Shown: positions 57,398 through 64,000 of the stretch, piece after piece
Layout: the number at the start of each line of letters is the position of its first letter
Position numbering within the stretch: position 1 is the first letter of the stretch
From: Nocardioides panaciterrulae
GTDB taxonomy: Bacteria; Actinomycetota; Actinomycetes; Propionibacteriales; Nocardioidaceae
Direction: 5' to 3'
NCBI RefSeq assembly: GCF_013409645.1
Contig: NZ_JACCBG010000001.1
Coordinates: forward strand, 4,090,001 to 4,154,000
Length of the DNA: 64,000 nucleotides
Translations under genes and position numbers: made by a program
The notes under the pieces: generated by a model
Databases searched by the model: none
Told to the model about the DNA's origin: nothing
Seen by the model: only the letters and a program-made list of their open reading frames with translations

Positions 57398-57943
57398 ATG
57401 ATGTGCGACGTGCGTTTGACCTCTGGGGCCTGGCTCGTCGTTGCGGCGCTGCTGCTCGCTGGCGGCGTCACCGGCTGTGCGGAGGACACTGCCGAACCCC
57501 TGAGGCTCCAGGGCAACGGCGGCATGGTCGTCGACCCGGTCGACACGGGCGTTTGGTTCAGAACCTCCGGCTGCTTGGCGAAGGGCAGCAATCCGCTCGA
57601 CGTGATGGTCACCGGCGTCACGACATCGCCGCGCAACGGACACGTGGCGACGCTGGCCACGTGGAACGATGACTCGCCCGTGGTGCTCGCAAAGCCCGGT
57701 CGACCACCCGCCGCGTACGAGCCGGTCACGGCGACAAGCCACACTGGGGGCACCCTTGCTGGCTGCTCGCTCGACATCGCCGTCGTCCTGTCGCCCGACT
57801 CAGCACCGGTCGTTGTCCGAACGGTCACCGTGCACTACGAGGTCGACGGAGAGGCGCGCTCGGCACGAACCGCTCTCGACGCCGTCCTGTGCCCAGCAGG
57901 GACTCATGCGAGCGGACGTGGCGAGGGATGCGATGACTCGTGA
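57398..57943 (+). CDS. Putative lipoprotein, 181 aa
   Basis: The signal region TSGAWLVVAALLLAGGVTGC has lipobox GVTGC. The mature part is a beta-rich domain of about 145 residues (TSGCLAKGSNPLDVMVTGVT, GCSLDIAVVLSPDSAPVVVR, TVTVHYEVDGEARSARTALD) with further cysteines near the end. The family is unknown. The start may be either of two adjacent ATGs (57398, 57401). It lies 93 bp before the LanC-like gene. Confidence 0.65.
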   Translation: MMCDVRLTSGAWLVVAALLLAGGVTGCAEDTAEPLRLQGNGGMVVDPVDTGVWFRTSGCLAKGSNPLDVMVTGVTTSPRNGHVATLATWNDDSPVVLAKPGRPPAAYEPVTATSHTGGTLAGCSLDIAVVLSPDSAPVVVRTVTVHYEVDGEARSARTALDAVLCPAGTHASGRGEGCDDS

Positions 57944-58036
57944 GTCCCAGTGGAGTCACCCGCGCGTGCCATATGAGCGAACTTCGCGGCCCTCGGACTC
58001 GTGCAGGTCGAAGCAGGGCACGAGTAGCCTGCCCTG

Positions 58037-59377
58037 GTGACGACGGATGCGCACCGAGAGGTCGCGGAAGCCGCGTGGATGTGGGTCCTCGATCATGTCC
58101 GCGAGGAGGAGGGGCCGTGGCTCCCCGTGTCCGTGACCGACGGTTGGCAGGACGCGGGGCCGGCGGCGGACCGCGACTGCCTGTACGCCGGGATCGCGGG
58201 GCTCGCTCCGGTGCTGAGCGAGATCGCGCAGTCCCGGCCACTGACCGTCGCCGAGCGACGACTCGCCGTGCGGATCGTCGATCGGCTCTCGGCCAAGGCT
58301 GCGACGAGAACTGAGGCCTCGCTGTACGACGGGCTGGCTGGTGACGCGACGGCCCTGCGGATGCTTGCGCCGGCGCACGCCCCTATCGCCCTGCACCGGC
58401 TGGCGGAGCTGATGACCCTCGACGGCTGGGTTACGACGCTAATCGAAGACGCACCGGAGCGGTTCCTGACCGACGTGGTCACGGGCACCGCCGGGGTGGT
58501 GATGGCGGCGACCTGGGTGGGCGGTGACGAGGCGGAGTCCATCGCGCTCACTGGGTGCGACGCGTTGCTCGAGGCGGCGGACCGGACCGTGGGCCTGGAC
58601 TGGGGGTCGTGGCCGGGAGCACCCTCCCGAGGACCGAACTACTCGCACGGCACGGCCGGCATCGCCAGCGCACTGGCCGTTGCGGGTGCGACCTATGGGC
58701 GAGCGGATCTGGTGGAGGCGGCCGTGCTGGGGGCAAAGCACCTGCTGGCCGTCGGGAGGTTGGACGACGGAGGCTTCGTCGTTCCGCACACCATCCCGCC
58801 GTCCAAGCGTGAGGTTGAGCCGACCACCTACAACTGGTGCCACGGGCCGACAGGAACGTCCCACCTCTTCGCGGCGCTCGCGCACGCCGGCGTCACCGAG
58901 GTGAACGGCCTCGGGGTCCACGACCTGCGTCGGCGGTGCCTCCGGTCCGTCCTCGACTCCGGCGTCCCGCAACGGCTGCGCCCGGGCTTCTGGGACAACG
59001 ACGGGCGGTGCTGCGGCACGGCCGGTGTCGGCGACGTACTGCTCGACGCGGCGCAGGACGCGCCGGACGCCGTGGACGCGGCCGCGTTACTGGCCGCGGC
59101 CAGGGCGATGGGCGACGCCCTGGTTGAACGCTCGATCCGGGTCGGGGATCGGTCGTTCTGGAGGTTCGTCGAGCACCGTCACGAACCGCCGCTGCTTCCA
59201 CCGGGCACGTCGTGGATGCAGGGTGCTGCGGGCATCGCAGCGTTCCTTTTCCGCCTGGCGCGGGTCATCGACAACGGGCTGGACGCCCCGGTCATCGATC
59301 GACCGGACGAGTGGTGGGCAGTCCCAGCCGGGGTGCGCTGCAGCTCGGCGCCGGCCGGGTTCCTCGACGCGTTCTAG
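58037..59377 (+). CDS. Stand-alone LanC-like protein with CCG zinc motif
   Basis: This is a 446-residue lanthionine-synthetase-C-like alpha/alpha barrel. Signature blocks are repeated GxxG helices (CLYAGIAGLAPVL, LYDGLAGDATALRM, TGTAGVVMAATW), SHGTAGIASAL with the acid/base His204, NWCHGPTGTSHLFAAL with zinc ligand Cys268, and GRCCGTAGVGDVLL with Cys325-Cys326. Where most LanC proteins have Cys-His-Gly this has Cys-Cys-Gly, as in ProcM-type LanM enzymes. No dehydratase or precursor peptide gene is nearby. It could act in trans on a distant peptide or modify another thiol substrate. GTG 58037. Confidence 0.85.
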   Translation: MTTDAHREVAEAAWMWVLDHVREEEGPWLPVSVTDGWQDAGPAADRDCLYAGIAGLAPVLSEIAQSRPLTVAERRLAVRIVDRLSAKAATRTEASLYDGLAGDATALRMLAPAHAPIALHRLAELMTLDGWVTTLIEDAPERFLTDVVTGTAGVVMAATWVGGDEAESIALTGCDALLEAADRTVGLDWGSWPGAPSRGPNYSHGTAGIASALAVAGATYGRADLVEAAVLGAKHLLAVGRLDDGGFVVPHTIPPSKREVEPTTYNWCHGPTGTSHLFAALAHAGVTEVNGLGVHDLRRRCLRSVLDSGVPQRLRPGFWDNDGRCCGTAGVGDVLLDAAQDAPDAVDAAALLAAARAMGDALVERSIRVGDRSFWRFVEHRHEPPLLPPGTSWMQGAAGIAAFLFRLARVIDNGLDAPVIDRPDEWWAVPAGVRCSSAPAGFLDAF

Positions 59378-59571
59378 TGCGGCGGAGCGCCGTTCGAACG
59401 CCCTCATCTGCCGCTGAGCGTGACCACGAGCCGATCCCATCGGGCGTTCCGCATGCCGATCCGCACGACAGACCTGGACGGTTCCCGGTTCGCGGCGACG
59501 CTCGGGGCCGCGCCCGCATTCGATCGTGCGCGAAAGGGCCCCGTGACTAGCTGCGAGCGCCGCCGGTCGGC

Positions 59572-59892
59572 TCAGAACTCCGACATCTTGTCCCAGCCCT
59601 CGCGATCCGGGAGGTCGATGTAGAGGATGTCGGGGCGTTCGGCGATGTACTGCTTCGCGCTGCCGTCGACCCCCTGCTGGAAGTGCTCCGAGTTGACATG
59701 CGCTTCGCCGGCCGCTGCGTCATCGAAGGCCTCGATCGTCAGAATCGTGTCGGGGTCGTCGACGCTGCGGTAGTGCTCGTAGAACTTGTTGCCGGGCTCG
59801 GCGCGCGTCGCGTCGGTGTAGGTCTGGCTGGCCGCGAGGTAGGCGTCCGCGGTGCCGGGCTTGAGCTTCTTCTTCACGGTGATGTAGATCAA
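59572..59892 (-). CDS. Antibiotic biosynthesis monooxygenase-like protein (putative quinol monooxygenase)
   Basis: This is a 106-residue ABM-domain protein. It shows IYITVKKKLKPGTADAYLAA, TRAEPGNKFYEHYRSVDDPD, TILTIEAFDDAAAGEAHVNS and EHFQQGVDGSAKQYIAERPD. This dimeric ferredoxin-like fold oxidises quinols or similar aromatics without cofactor. I choose the TTG at 59890-59892 because GAGGAG sits 6 nt upstream and homologous sequence begins there. The 194 bp between it and the LanC-like gene (59378-59571) hold nothing recognisable. Confidence 0.82.
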   Translation of the reverse strand: MIYITVKKKLKPGTADAYLAASQTYTDATRAEPGNKFYEHYRSVDDPDTILTIEAFDDAAAGEAHVNSEHFQQGVDGSAKQYIAERPDILYIDLPDREGWDKMSEF

Positions 59893-60146
59893 GACGTTCT
59901 CCTCGGTTGGGGTGCGCCGGCAGGTCCGGGGTCCGCCTGCCCTGACTCGCACTCTGGCACGGTTGCCGCCCCTAGGGCTGGCCCCACCCAGGACTTACCG
60001 GTCACCCGGTCAACTGGCTTCTGCCTGAGCGTGAAGTCGGTGTCCCGCTCGCCGATCAGCTCTCGGGACGCTCCGAGGCTAGGGAGAAGTGCACGCTCAT
60101 GCGGCGATCCGGGCGGCCGTTCATGCCGAGTTCAGGGCGGACCGAG

Positions 60147-60282
60147 TGTCAGCGGTGGAGCAGCCACCATTTCCTGAGTGAAACGGTGGCTAGGTCCCCG
60201 CCGACCGTGCTCGAGACGAGCCAGAGGTGACTCAGCCACCGGATCGATCGACGAAACGGTGGCTGGTTCACCGCGCGGATCT
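60147..60282 (-). repeat. Structured dispersed repeat, full copy 2
   Basis: On the minus strand this reads AGATCCGCGCGGTG, AGCCACCGTTTCGTCGATCG, ATCCGGTGGCTGAGTCACCT, CTCGTCTCGAGCACGGTC, ACCGTTTCACTC and GGTGGCTGCTCCACCGCTG. It aligns with few changes to 26313-26447 and in its first third to 48625-48661. It lies in the gene-free 484 bp (59893-60376) between the monooxygenase-like gene and a lipoprotein gene. Nothing else is recognised in that gap. Confidence 0.9.
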
Positions 60283-60376
60283 CAAGGTGGCCGGGGTCAC
60301 GCCGCCAGGCGCCGGGCCGACCGAGGTCTCCTGACCACGATCCGCCCGACGTCGCCGACGGCCGCCGCGGAGGGCG

Positions 60377-60865
60377 TCAGTTGGAGCTGGCGCCGCCGGA
60401 GGGGTTGCCACCGTCCGTGCTGGCACCGGAGGGGGCCGCCGGGGCACAGGTCTGGGAGGCGTAGCCGAGGAACTGCTGGACCTCGGCCTTCTCCGTCGAG
60501 CTAAGCTTGACCTGGCCCATCTTCTGCAGGTCCTTCGCGGTGGCCTTCGGGTCGATCTTGCCGAGCACCCCGACGTAGACGTCGAAGCCCTTCTTGGCCT
60601 CGGCCGGGGCGTCCGAGGGCGTGCCGGCCTGCTTGAGGGTGTCGACGAAGTTCGCCACGTCCTGCCCGTTCTGGATGCTCGCGCCCGAGGACAGCGCGGT
60701 GCACAGGCTCTGCGCGGAGCCGGCGCCGGCGGAGGCCGAGGTGGAGGCGCTGCTGGGGGTCTCGGAGGCGGATCCCGACGCGCTGTCGGCCGAGTTGTTG
60801 CCCCCGCAGCCGACAGCGAGGCCGCCGACCGTGAGCAGGGTGGCGGCGATCAGGGCGTGCTTCAT
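60377..60865 (-). CDS. Putative lipoprotein, 162 aa
   Basis: The signal MKHALIAATLLTVGGLAVGC has lipobox LAVGC. A long Ser/Ala/Thr linker follows (about 25-50), then a helical domain with QSLCTALSSGASIQNGQDVA, NFVDTLKQAGTPSDAPAEAK and VKLSSTEKAEVQQFLGYASQ, a pair of cysteines, and a Gly/Ser tail. It looks like a surface helical lipoprotein of unknown family. AGGAGGGG lies about 10 nt before ATG 60863-60865. Confidence 0.75.
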   Translation of the reverse strand: MKHALIAATLLTVGGLAVGCGGNNSADSASGSASETPSSASTSASAGAGSAQSLCTALSSGASIQNGQDVANFVDTLKQAGTPSDAPAEAKKGFDVYVGVLGKIDPKATAKDLQKMGQVKLSSTEKAEVQQFLGYASQTCAPAAPSGASTDGGNPSGGASSN

Positions 60866-61048
60866 GAGGTGGGTCCCCTCCTGGGAGTCAATGCGTACAA
60901 GTCGCCCACGATGACAGGCGAACCTGACGGCAACCTGAGCGGGGACCACGGACCGGACACCGGTGTGACGGGCGTGACGCGAAGCGAGCCGGACGCGGCC
61001 GGACGCTGGCCCGGCCGCTGCGCCGCCGCCGAGCCGCGGGGGTCCGCC

Positions 61049-61750
61049 TCACCCCCCGGCCGGACCCGGCCGGGCGAACCCCGCGGGCGTCGGCACCTCC
61101 AGCGCCCGGCCCAGCCGGCGCAGGTACGCCGTCCGGCTGATCTCGACCACCCCCAGGCTGGCCAGGTGGGGGGTCTGCCACTGCACGTCGAGCACCCGGT
61201 CCCCGGCGTGCTCGTCGCGGAGCAGCCCGACCAGGCCGACCAGCGCCACCTTGGAGGCGTCCCGCACCCGGTGGAACATCGACTCGCCCGCGAACAGCCC
61301 GCCGAGGGCCACGCCGTACAACCCGCCGACCAGCCGGCCGTCCTGCCACGCCTCGACCGAGTGCGCCCAGCCGAGCTCGTGCAGCCGCCGGTAGGCCCGG
61401 CGGATGTCGTGGTCGATCCACCCCGACTCCCGGGTGGGGTCGGCGCAGCCGGCCACGACCTCGTCGAAGGCGGTGTCCACGCGGATCTCGAAGTCCCGCA
61501 GCGCCCGGCGCAGCGAGCGGGACACCACCAGCCCGTCCAGCGGCAGCACCCCGCGGCGCACCGGGCAGAACCAGTACGCCGGGTCGCCCGGCGTCCCCGA
61601 CGGCATCGGGAAGAGCCCGCGCCGATAGGCCGCGAGCAGCGTCCCGGGCTCGAGGTCGGCGCCGATCGCGACCAGGTCGTCGAGCGGGTCGTAGTCGGTG
61701 GGGTCGCCGAAGGACCATGCGGACGCCGGCGGTTCGACGGGGGTGCGCAC
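61049..61750 (-). CDS. aat: Leucyl/phenylalanyl-tRNA-protein transferase
   Basis: This enzyme adds Leu or Phe to N-terminal Arg/Lys of proteins, marking them for ClpS/ClpAP-type N-degron turnover. It has 233 residues, the family length. Signatures are VAIGADLEPGTLLAAYRRGL, FPMPSGTPGDPAYWFCPVRR, GWAHSVEAWQDGRLVGGLYG and VALGGLFAGESMFHR. The last, GGLFAGESMFH, is the hallmark. GTG 61748-61750 is the start; the frame upstream is antisense to the EcsC gene. It is divergent from ecsC-like by 45 bp. Confidence 0.93.
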   Translation of the reverse strand: MRTPVEPPASAWSFGDPTDYDPLDDLVAIGADLEPGTLLAAYRRGLFPMPSGTPGDPAYWFCPVRRGVLPLDGLVVSRSLRRALRDFEIRVDTAFDEVVAGCADPTRESGWIDHDIRRAYRRLHELGWAHSVEAWQDGRLVGGLYGVALGGLFAGESMFHRVRDASKVALVGLVGLLRDEHAGDRVLDVQWQTPHLASLGVVEISRTAYLRRLGRALEVPTPAGFARPGPAGG

Positions 61751-61795
61751 GCGTCCACGGTAGTGCGCAGCCGGGGCTCTCCTACGATCGTGACC

Positions 61796-62476
61796 ATGAG
61801 CGTCTCCGGCAACATCGGGAAGCGGCTGGCGCCGCACCTCACCAAGACCGTCCCCGGCCTGACCACGAGCTTCGTCCGGGAGGCGCTGCACCGCGCCATC
61901 GCCGGGGTGGGGCCGCTGCCGCCCGCGGCCGCGGCCGCCGACAAGCAGCTCGCGGAGCAGCGCGGCGACCGCCAGCGCGCGGTCCACGAGGTGATCGAGA
62001 ACCATGTGCGGTACGCCGGGGTGCAGGGCTTCGCCACGAACCTCGGCGGCGTGGTGACCGCGGCGTTCGCGATGCCGGCCAACATCGCGGGCGTGGCGAT
62101 GCTGCAGTGCCGGATGATCGCGGGCATCGGCCACCTGCGCGGCTACGACCTCGACGACCCGCGCACCCGCAACGCGCTGCTGGCCTGCCTGCTCGGCGAG
62201 GACCAGGTCGACCAGCTGGTGCGCAAGCGGCGGCTGCCGGCGCCGCCGATGGCGATCGCCACCGCCCCGACCCACGACCCCGACCTCGACCTGCTGATCT
62301 CCGCCGAGGTCGCGGGCGAGCTGATCCGGCGGGTCGCCGGCAAGCGGCTGGCGACGACGGTCGGTCGCCGGGTGCCGGTGGTCGGCGGCGTCGTGGGCGC
62401 GGGCGTGGATGGCTACGCGACGTGGCGGATCGGCCGCTACGCCGACCGCGAGCTCCTGCCCCGCGCCATCCGGTAG
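61796..62476 (+). CDS. EcsC-family protein
   Basis: This is a 226-residue protein matching the EcsC domain. It shows HVRYAGVQGFATNLGGVVTA, AFAMPANIAGVAMLQCRMIA and a C-terminal small-residue-rich segment VGRRVPVVGGVVGAGVDGYA followed by TWRIGRYADRELLP. EcsC was named from the Bacillus ecs operon (with an ABC transporter); its molecular role is unclear, and no ABC genes are here. ATG 61796. Its 3' end overlaps the convergent sulfotransferase gene by 40 bp. Confidence 0.85.
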   Translation: MSVSGNIGKRLAPHLTKTVPGLTTSFVREALHRAIAGVGPLPPAAAAADKQLAEQRGDRQRAVHEVIENHVRYAGVQGFATNLGGVVTAAFAMPANIAGVAMLQCRMIAGIGHLRGYDLDDPRTRNALLACLLGEDQVDQLVRKRRLPAPPMAIATAPTHDPDLDLLISAEVAGELIRRVAGKRLATTVGRRVPVVGGVVGAGVDGYATWRIGRYADRELLPRAIR

Positions 62477-63651
62477 GCCCGCAGCAGCAGCCGCCCGGCC
62501 CGGCCGTCCTCCAGGCGGCGCACCAGCTTCTCCCGCAGCCGGTACGACGGCCGCAGGTAGGCCCGGTCCAGCGCCTGCCGGGTCTCGTGCAGCTCCCCGG
62601 CGAGCCGCGCCTCGGCCTGCCGCAGCCGGGCGTTGTCCAGCAGCAGCGCGGTGATCGCGTCCACGGCCGCCCCCGCGACCTGCTTCTCCCGCGGGTGGTC
62701 GGGGTCGGCGAACCGCGGCCGCACCGGGGCCCCGGTCAGGTCGGCCAGGTCGCCGACCACGTCGTACTCCCGCTCCTTGATCTCCGCGGCCCACGCCGCG
62801 GCCAGCTCCTGCGCCCACGGGTGCACGTCCGGCGGGAGGGCCAGCCGGGGCGAGCCGGTGCGCCGCGACAGGGTCTGGTGGGCGAGCAGCTCGCGGACCA
62901 GCGGCCGGTAGGCCGGCGGGTCGAGGTCCTTGATCACGGCCTGGTTGACGCGGCGCAGCAGCGCGGTCTCGGGGACCCCCAGCGAGGGGTTGGCCCGCAT
63001 CGGCTCGAGGTCCAGGTCGAGGCCCTCCAGGCCCAGCGCCCGGCTGAACCGCTGCCACAGCAGCGCCCGGGGCCCACCGGGCGGCGGCACGGTGACCACG
63101 TGCAGCCGGTGCGGCGGCAGGTCGTGGCCCCAGCGGTCGAGGATGTCCGGCACCTCCTGCACGCCCCAGAACCAGGTGGCGATCGCGCCCTCCCGGCGCG
63201 GGTCGCGGATCTGCTCGAGGAACCGCGCGTAGCTCAGCGTGCGGCGGTGCTTGACGTTCTCCTGCCACTCCGCCGGGATCTGGCGGACCAGGTCGCGCAC
63301 CGAGAGCACGACGTGGATCTCCACGCCCTCGCCGTGCCCCAGCGAGGCCAGCGCGCGGCCCACCTGCGCCCGCGAGGCGGTGGCGAGGATCTCGTGGCTG
63401 ATGATCGCGGTGCCGGGCCACCGGCGCACCTGCTCGGCCAGCGCGTCCCAGGCGCCGACCGCCTCCTGCTCCAGGCCGCCCCAGGGCAGCCGCATCAGGT
63501 CCAGCGCGGCCAGGAAGTGCGCGTCGAACCGGTCCGCGGGATAGCGGATGCCGTGCCCCTCCAGCACCTCGCGGTTGCGGAACAGCACGTCCTGGAGGTA
63601 CGACGTGCCGGTCTTCGGCGTGCCCACGTGCAGCAGCACCCGCTTGCTCAC
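62437..63651 (-). CDS. Sulfotransferase-family protein
   Basis: This is a 404-residue protein with the PAPS 5'-phosphosulfate loop at the extreme N-terminus (KRVLLHVGTPKTGTSYLQ, about 4-20) and a 3'-phosphate-like segment VVLSVRDLVRQIPAEWQ (about 116-130). The C-terminal third has a helical region (AGELHETRQALDRAYLRPSY) as in actinobacterial sulfotransferases linked to surface glycans. GTG 63651 overlaps the upstream gene stop (GTGA). The acceptor substrate is unknown. Confidence 0.85.
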   Translation of the reverse strand: MSKRVLLHVGTPKTGTSYLQDVLFRNREVLEGHGIRYPADRFDAHFLAALDLMRLPWGGLEQEAVGAWDALAEQVRRWPGTAIISHEILATASRAQVGRALASLGHGEGVEIHVVLSVRDLVRQIPAEWQENVKHRRTLSYARFLEQIRDPRREGAIATWFWGVQEVPDILDRWGHDLPPHRLHVVTVPPPGGPRALLWQRFSRALGLEGLDLDLEPMRANPSLGVPETALLRRVNQAVIKDLDPPAYRPLVRELLAHQTLSRRTGSPRLALPPDVHPWAQELAAAWAAEIKEREYDVVGDLADLTGAPVRPRFADPDHPREKQVAGAAVDAITALLLDNARLRQAEARLAGELHETRQALDRAYLRPSYRLREKLVRRLEDGRAGRLLLRAYRMARGRSSRSA

Positions 63652-64000
63652 CGGGCCGTCACCTCATCGTCGTCCGAGTCCTCCTCGAGCAGCAGCCGCA
63701 GCGCCAGCGACAGCACCCCGGCCTCCGTCGGCCCGGCCACCCCCCCGCGCTCGCGCGGCAGCAGCGCGTCCGGGTCGCCGTGCACAGCGTAGCCAGCACG
63801 CAGCAGCCCGTCGCGCATCCGCACGGCCCGGTCGTGCACCCACGTGGCGTGACGTGCGGGCACCCCGACCGCCGGCCCCGGCTCCGCGGCCAGCCGCGGC
63901 CGCAGGGCCCGGCGCAGCAGCGCCTCGCGCTCCGCGGGCGGCACCAGCAGCCCCAGCCCGGCGGCCACCCGGCGCGCCAGGTCGGCGCCCTCGGCGGACA
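63648..64000 (-). CDS. Partial protein, 5' end beyond right window edge
   Basis: The frame is open to the window end without a start that must be used. Visible residues read SAEGADLARRVAAGLGLLVP, then PAEREALLRRALRPRLAAEP, HATWVHDRAVRMRDGLLRAG and YAVHGDPDALLPRERGG, and end with an acidic tail. The ATWVHDRAVRMRDGLLRAGYAV segment resembles the end of proteins encoded beside actinobacterial sulfotransferases, but the family cannot be named from this fragment. A 4-base overlap couples it to the sulfotransferase gene. Confidence 0.65.
   Translation of the reverse strand, partial: SAEGADLARRVAAGLGLLVPPAEREALLRRALRPRLAAEPGPAVGVPARHATWVHDRAVRMRDGLLRAGYAVHGDPDALLPRERGGVAGPTEAGVLSLALRLLLEEDSDDDEVTAR

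Noticed and set aside
59420..59623. Short ORF after the LanC-like gene as a lanthipeptide precursor
   Set aside because: It has only one Cys, no leader-like segment, no clear ribosome site, and overlaps the monooxygenase-like gene on the other strand.

Overview
The window is chromosomal DNA from a very GC-rich actinobacterium, most probably a Nocardioidaceae (Nocardioides-like) soil organism. This rests on the near-total G/C third positions, the frequent GTG starts, the phenylacetate genes, the single-ORF PAP2/diacylglycerol-kinase fusion, the proteasome activator Bpa, DUF1206, DUF4446, DUF5926 and DUF6457 proteins, and SigE-type sigma factors. It is mostly ordinary housekeeping and catabolic gene content. 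There are no phage genes, no transposase and no CRISPR array. The long frames antisense to real genes are GC-composition artefacts.

Layout. 1-4.6 kb: phenylacetate catabolism (paaA cut by the left edge, divergent paaZ, paaK), with matching TetR-type operators before paaA/paaZ and before paaK. 4.6-5.1 kb: a gene-poor stretch with two inverted-repeat elements and a possible gene remnant. 5.1-9.2 kb: a branched-chain 2-oxoacid dehydrogenase operon (E1alpha-E1beta-E2) with a divergent Lrp regulator. 9.2-15.0 kb: chorismate mutase, a PP2C phosphatase, an aldo/keto reductase, a DUF1206 membrane protein and a siderophore-interacting protein. 15.1-21.1 kb: three tRNAs (Arg-ACG, Ser-GCT, Ser-TGA), a lipoprotein with a SecD-like domain, GTP-dependent PEPCK, an HTH regulator facing a tiny secreted-peptide gene, and a PH-like membrane protein. 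21.1-26.3 kb: biotinyl carrier, membrane protein, nitrilase-family amidase, MobA-like/DUF6457 pair, quinone oxidoreductase, two opposed 32-bp tandem arrays, and bpa. 26.5-30.7 kb: a tight leftward operon serS-HAD-GNAT-HAD-surface protein.

30.8-38.8 kb: PAP2-DAGK fusion, a KimA-like potassium importer, a short KdpD-like kinase with KdpE, and an MFS exporter. 38.8-45.2 kb: lipoprotein, DUF4446, prephenate dehydratase, larB-larC, a TMEM165/GDT1-type Mn/Ca transporter and arginine deiminase. 45.3-48.6 kb: SigE-family sigma factor with its membrane partner, and a cNMP-binding protein next to a class III nucleotide cyclase. 49-55.7 kb: DUF5926/SEC-C protein, glycerophosphodiesterase, VOC protein, AAA ATPase, Fpg/Nei glycosylase, and a zinc efflux pair (CDF plus SmtB-type repressor) with a rhodanese. 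55.8-59.4 kb: an accessory-looking strip of small lipoproteins, an orphan, a cold-shock-like protein and a stand-alone LanC-like cyclase. 59.5-64 kb: quinol monooxygenase-like protein, lipoprotein, aat, EcsC, sulfotransferase and a partial gene cut by the right edge.

The most unusual signals are four. The LanC-like protein has a CCG instead of a CHG zinc motif and no lanthipeptide cluster around it. A 39-codon gene would release a roughly 10-residue peptide next to an HTH regulator. A structured repeat of about 135 bp occurs twice in full and once in part. Two 32-bp-period arrays point at each other before bpa. A potassium module carries an 11-bp direct repeat and a perfect 34-bp palindrome that could be its regulatory sites. 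All functions are read from sequence by eye; no database search was run.
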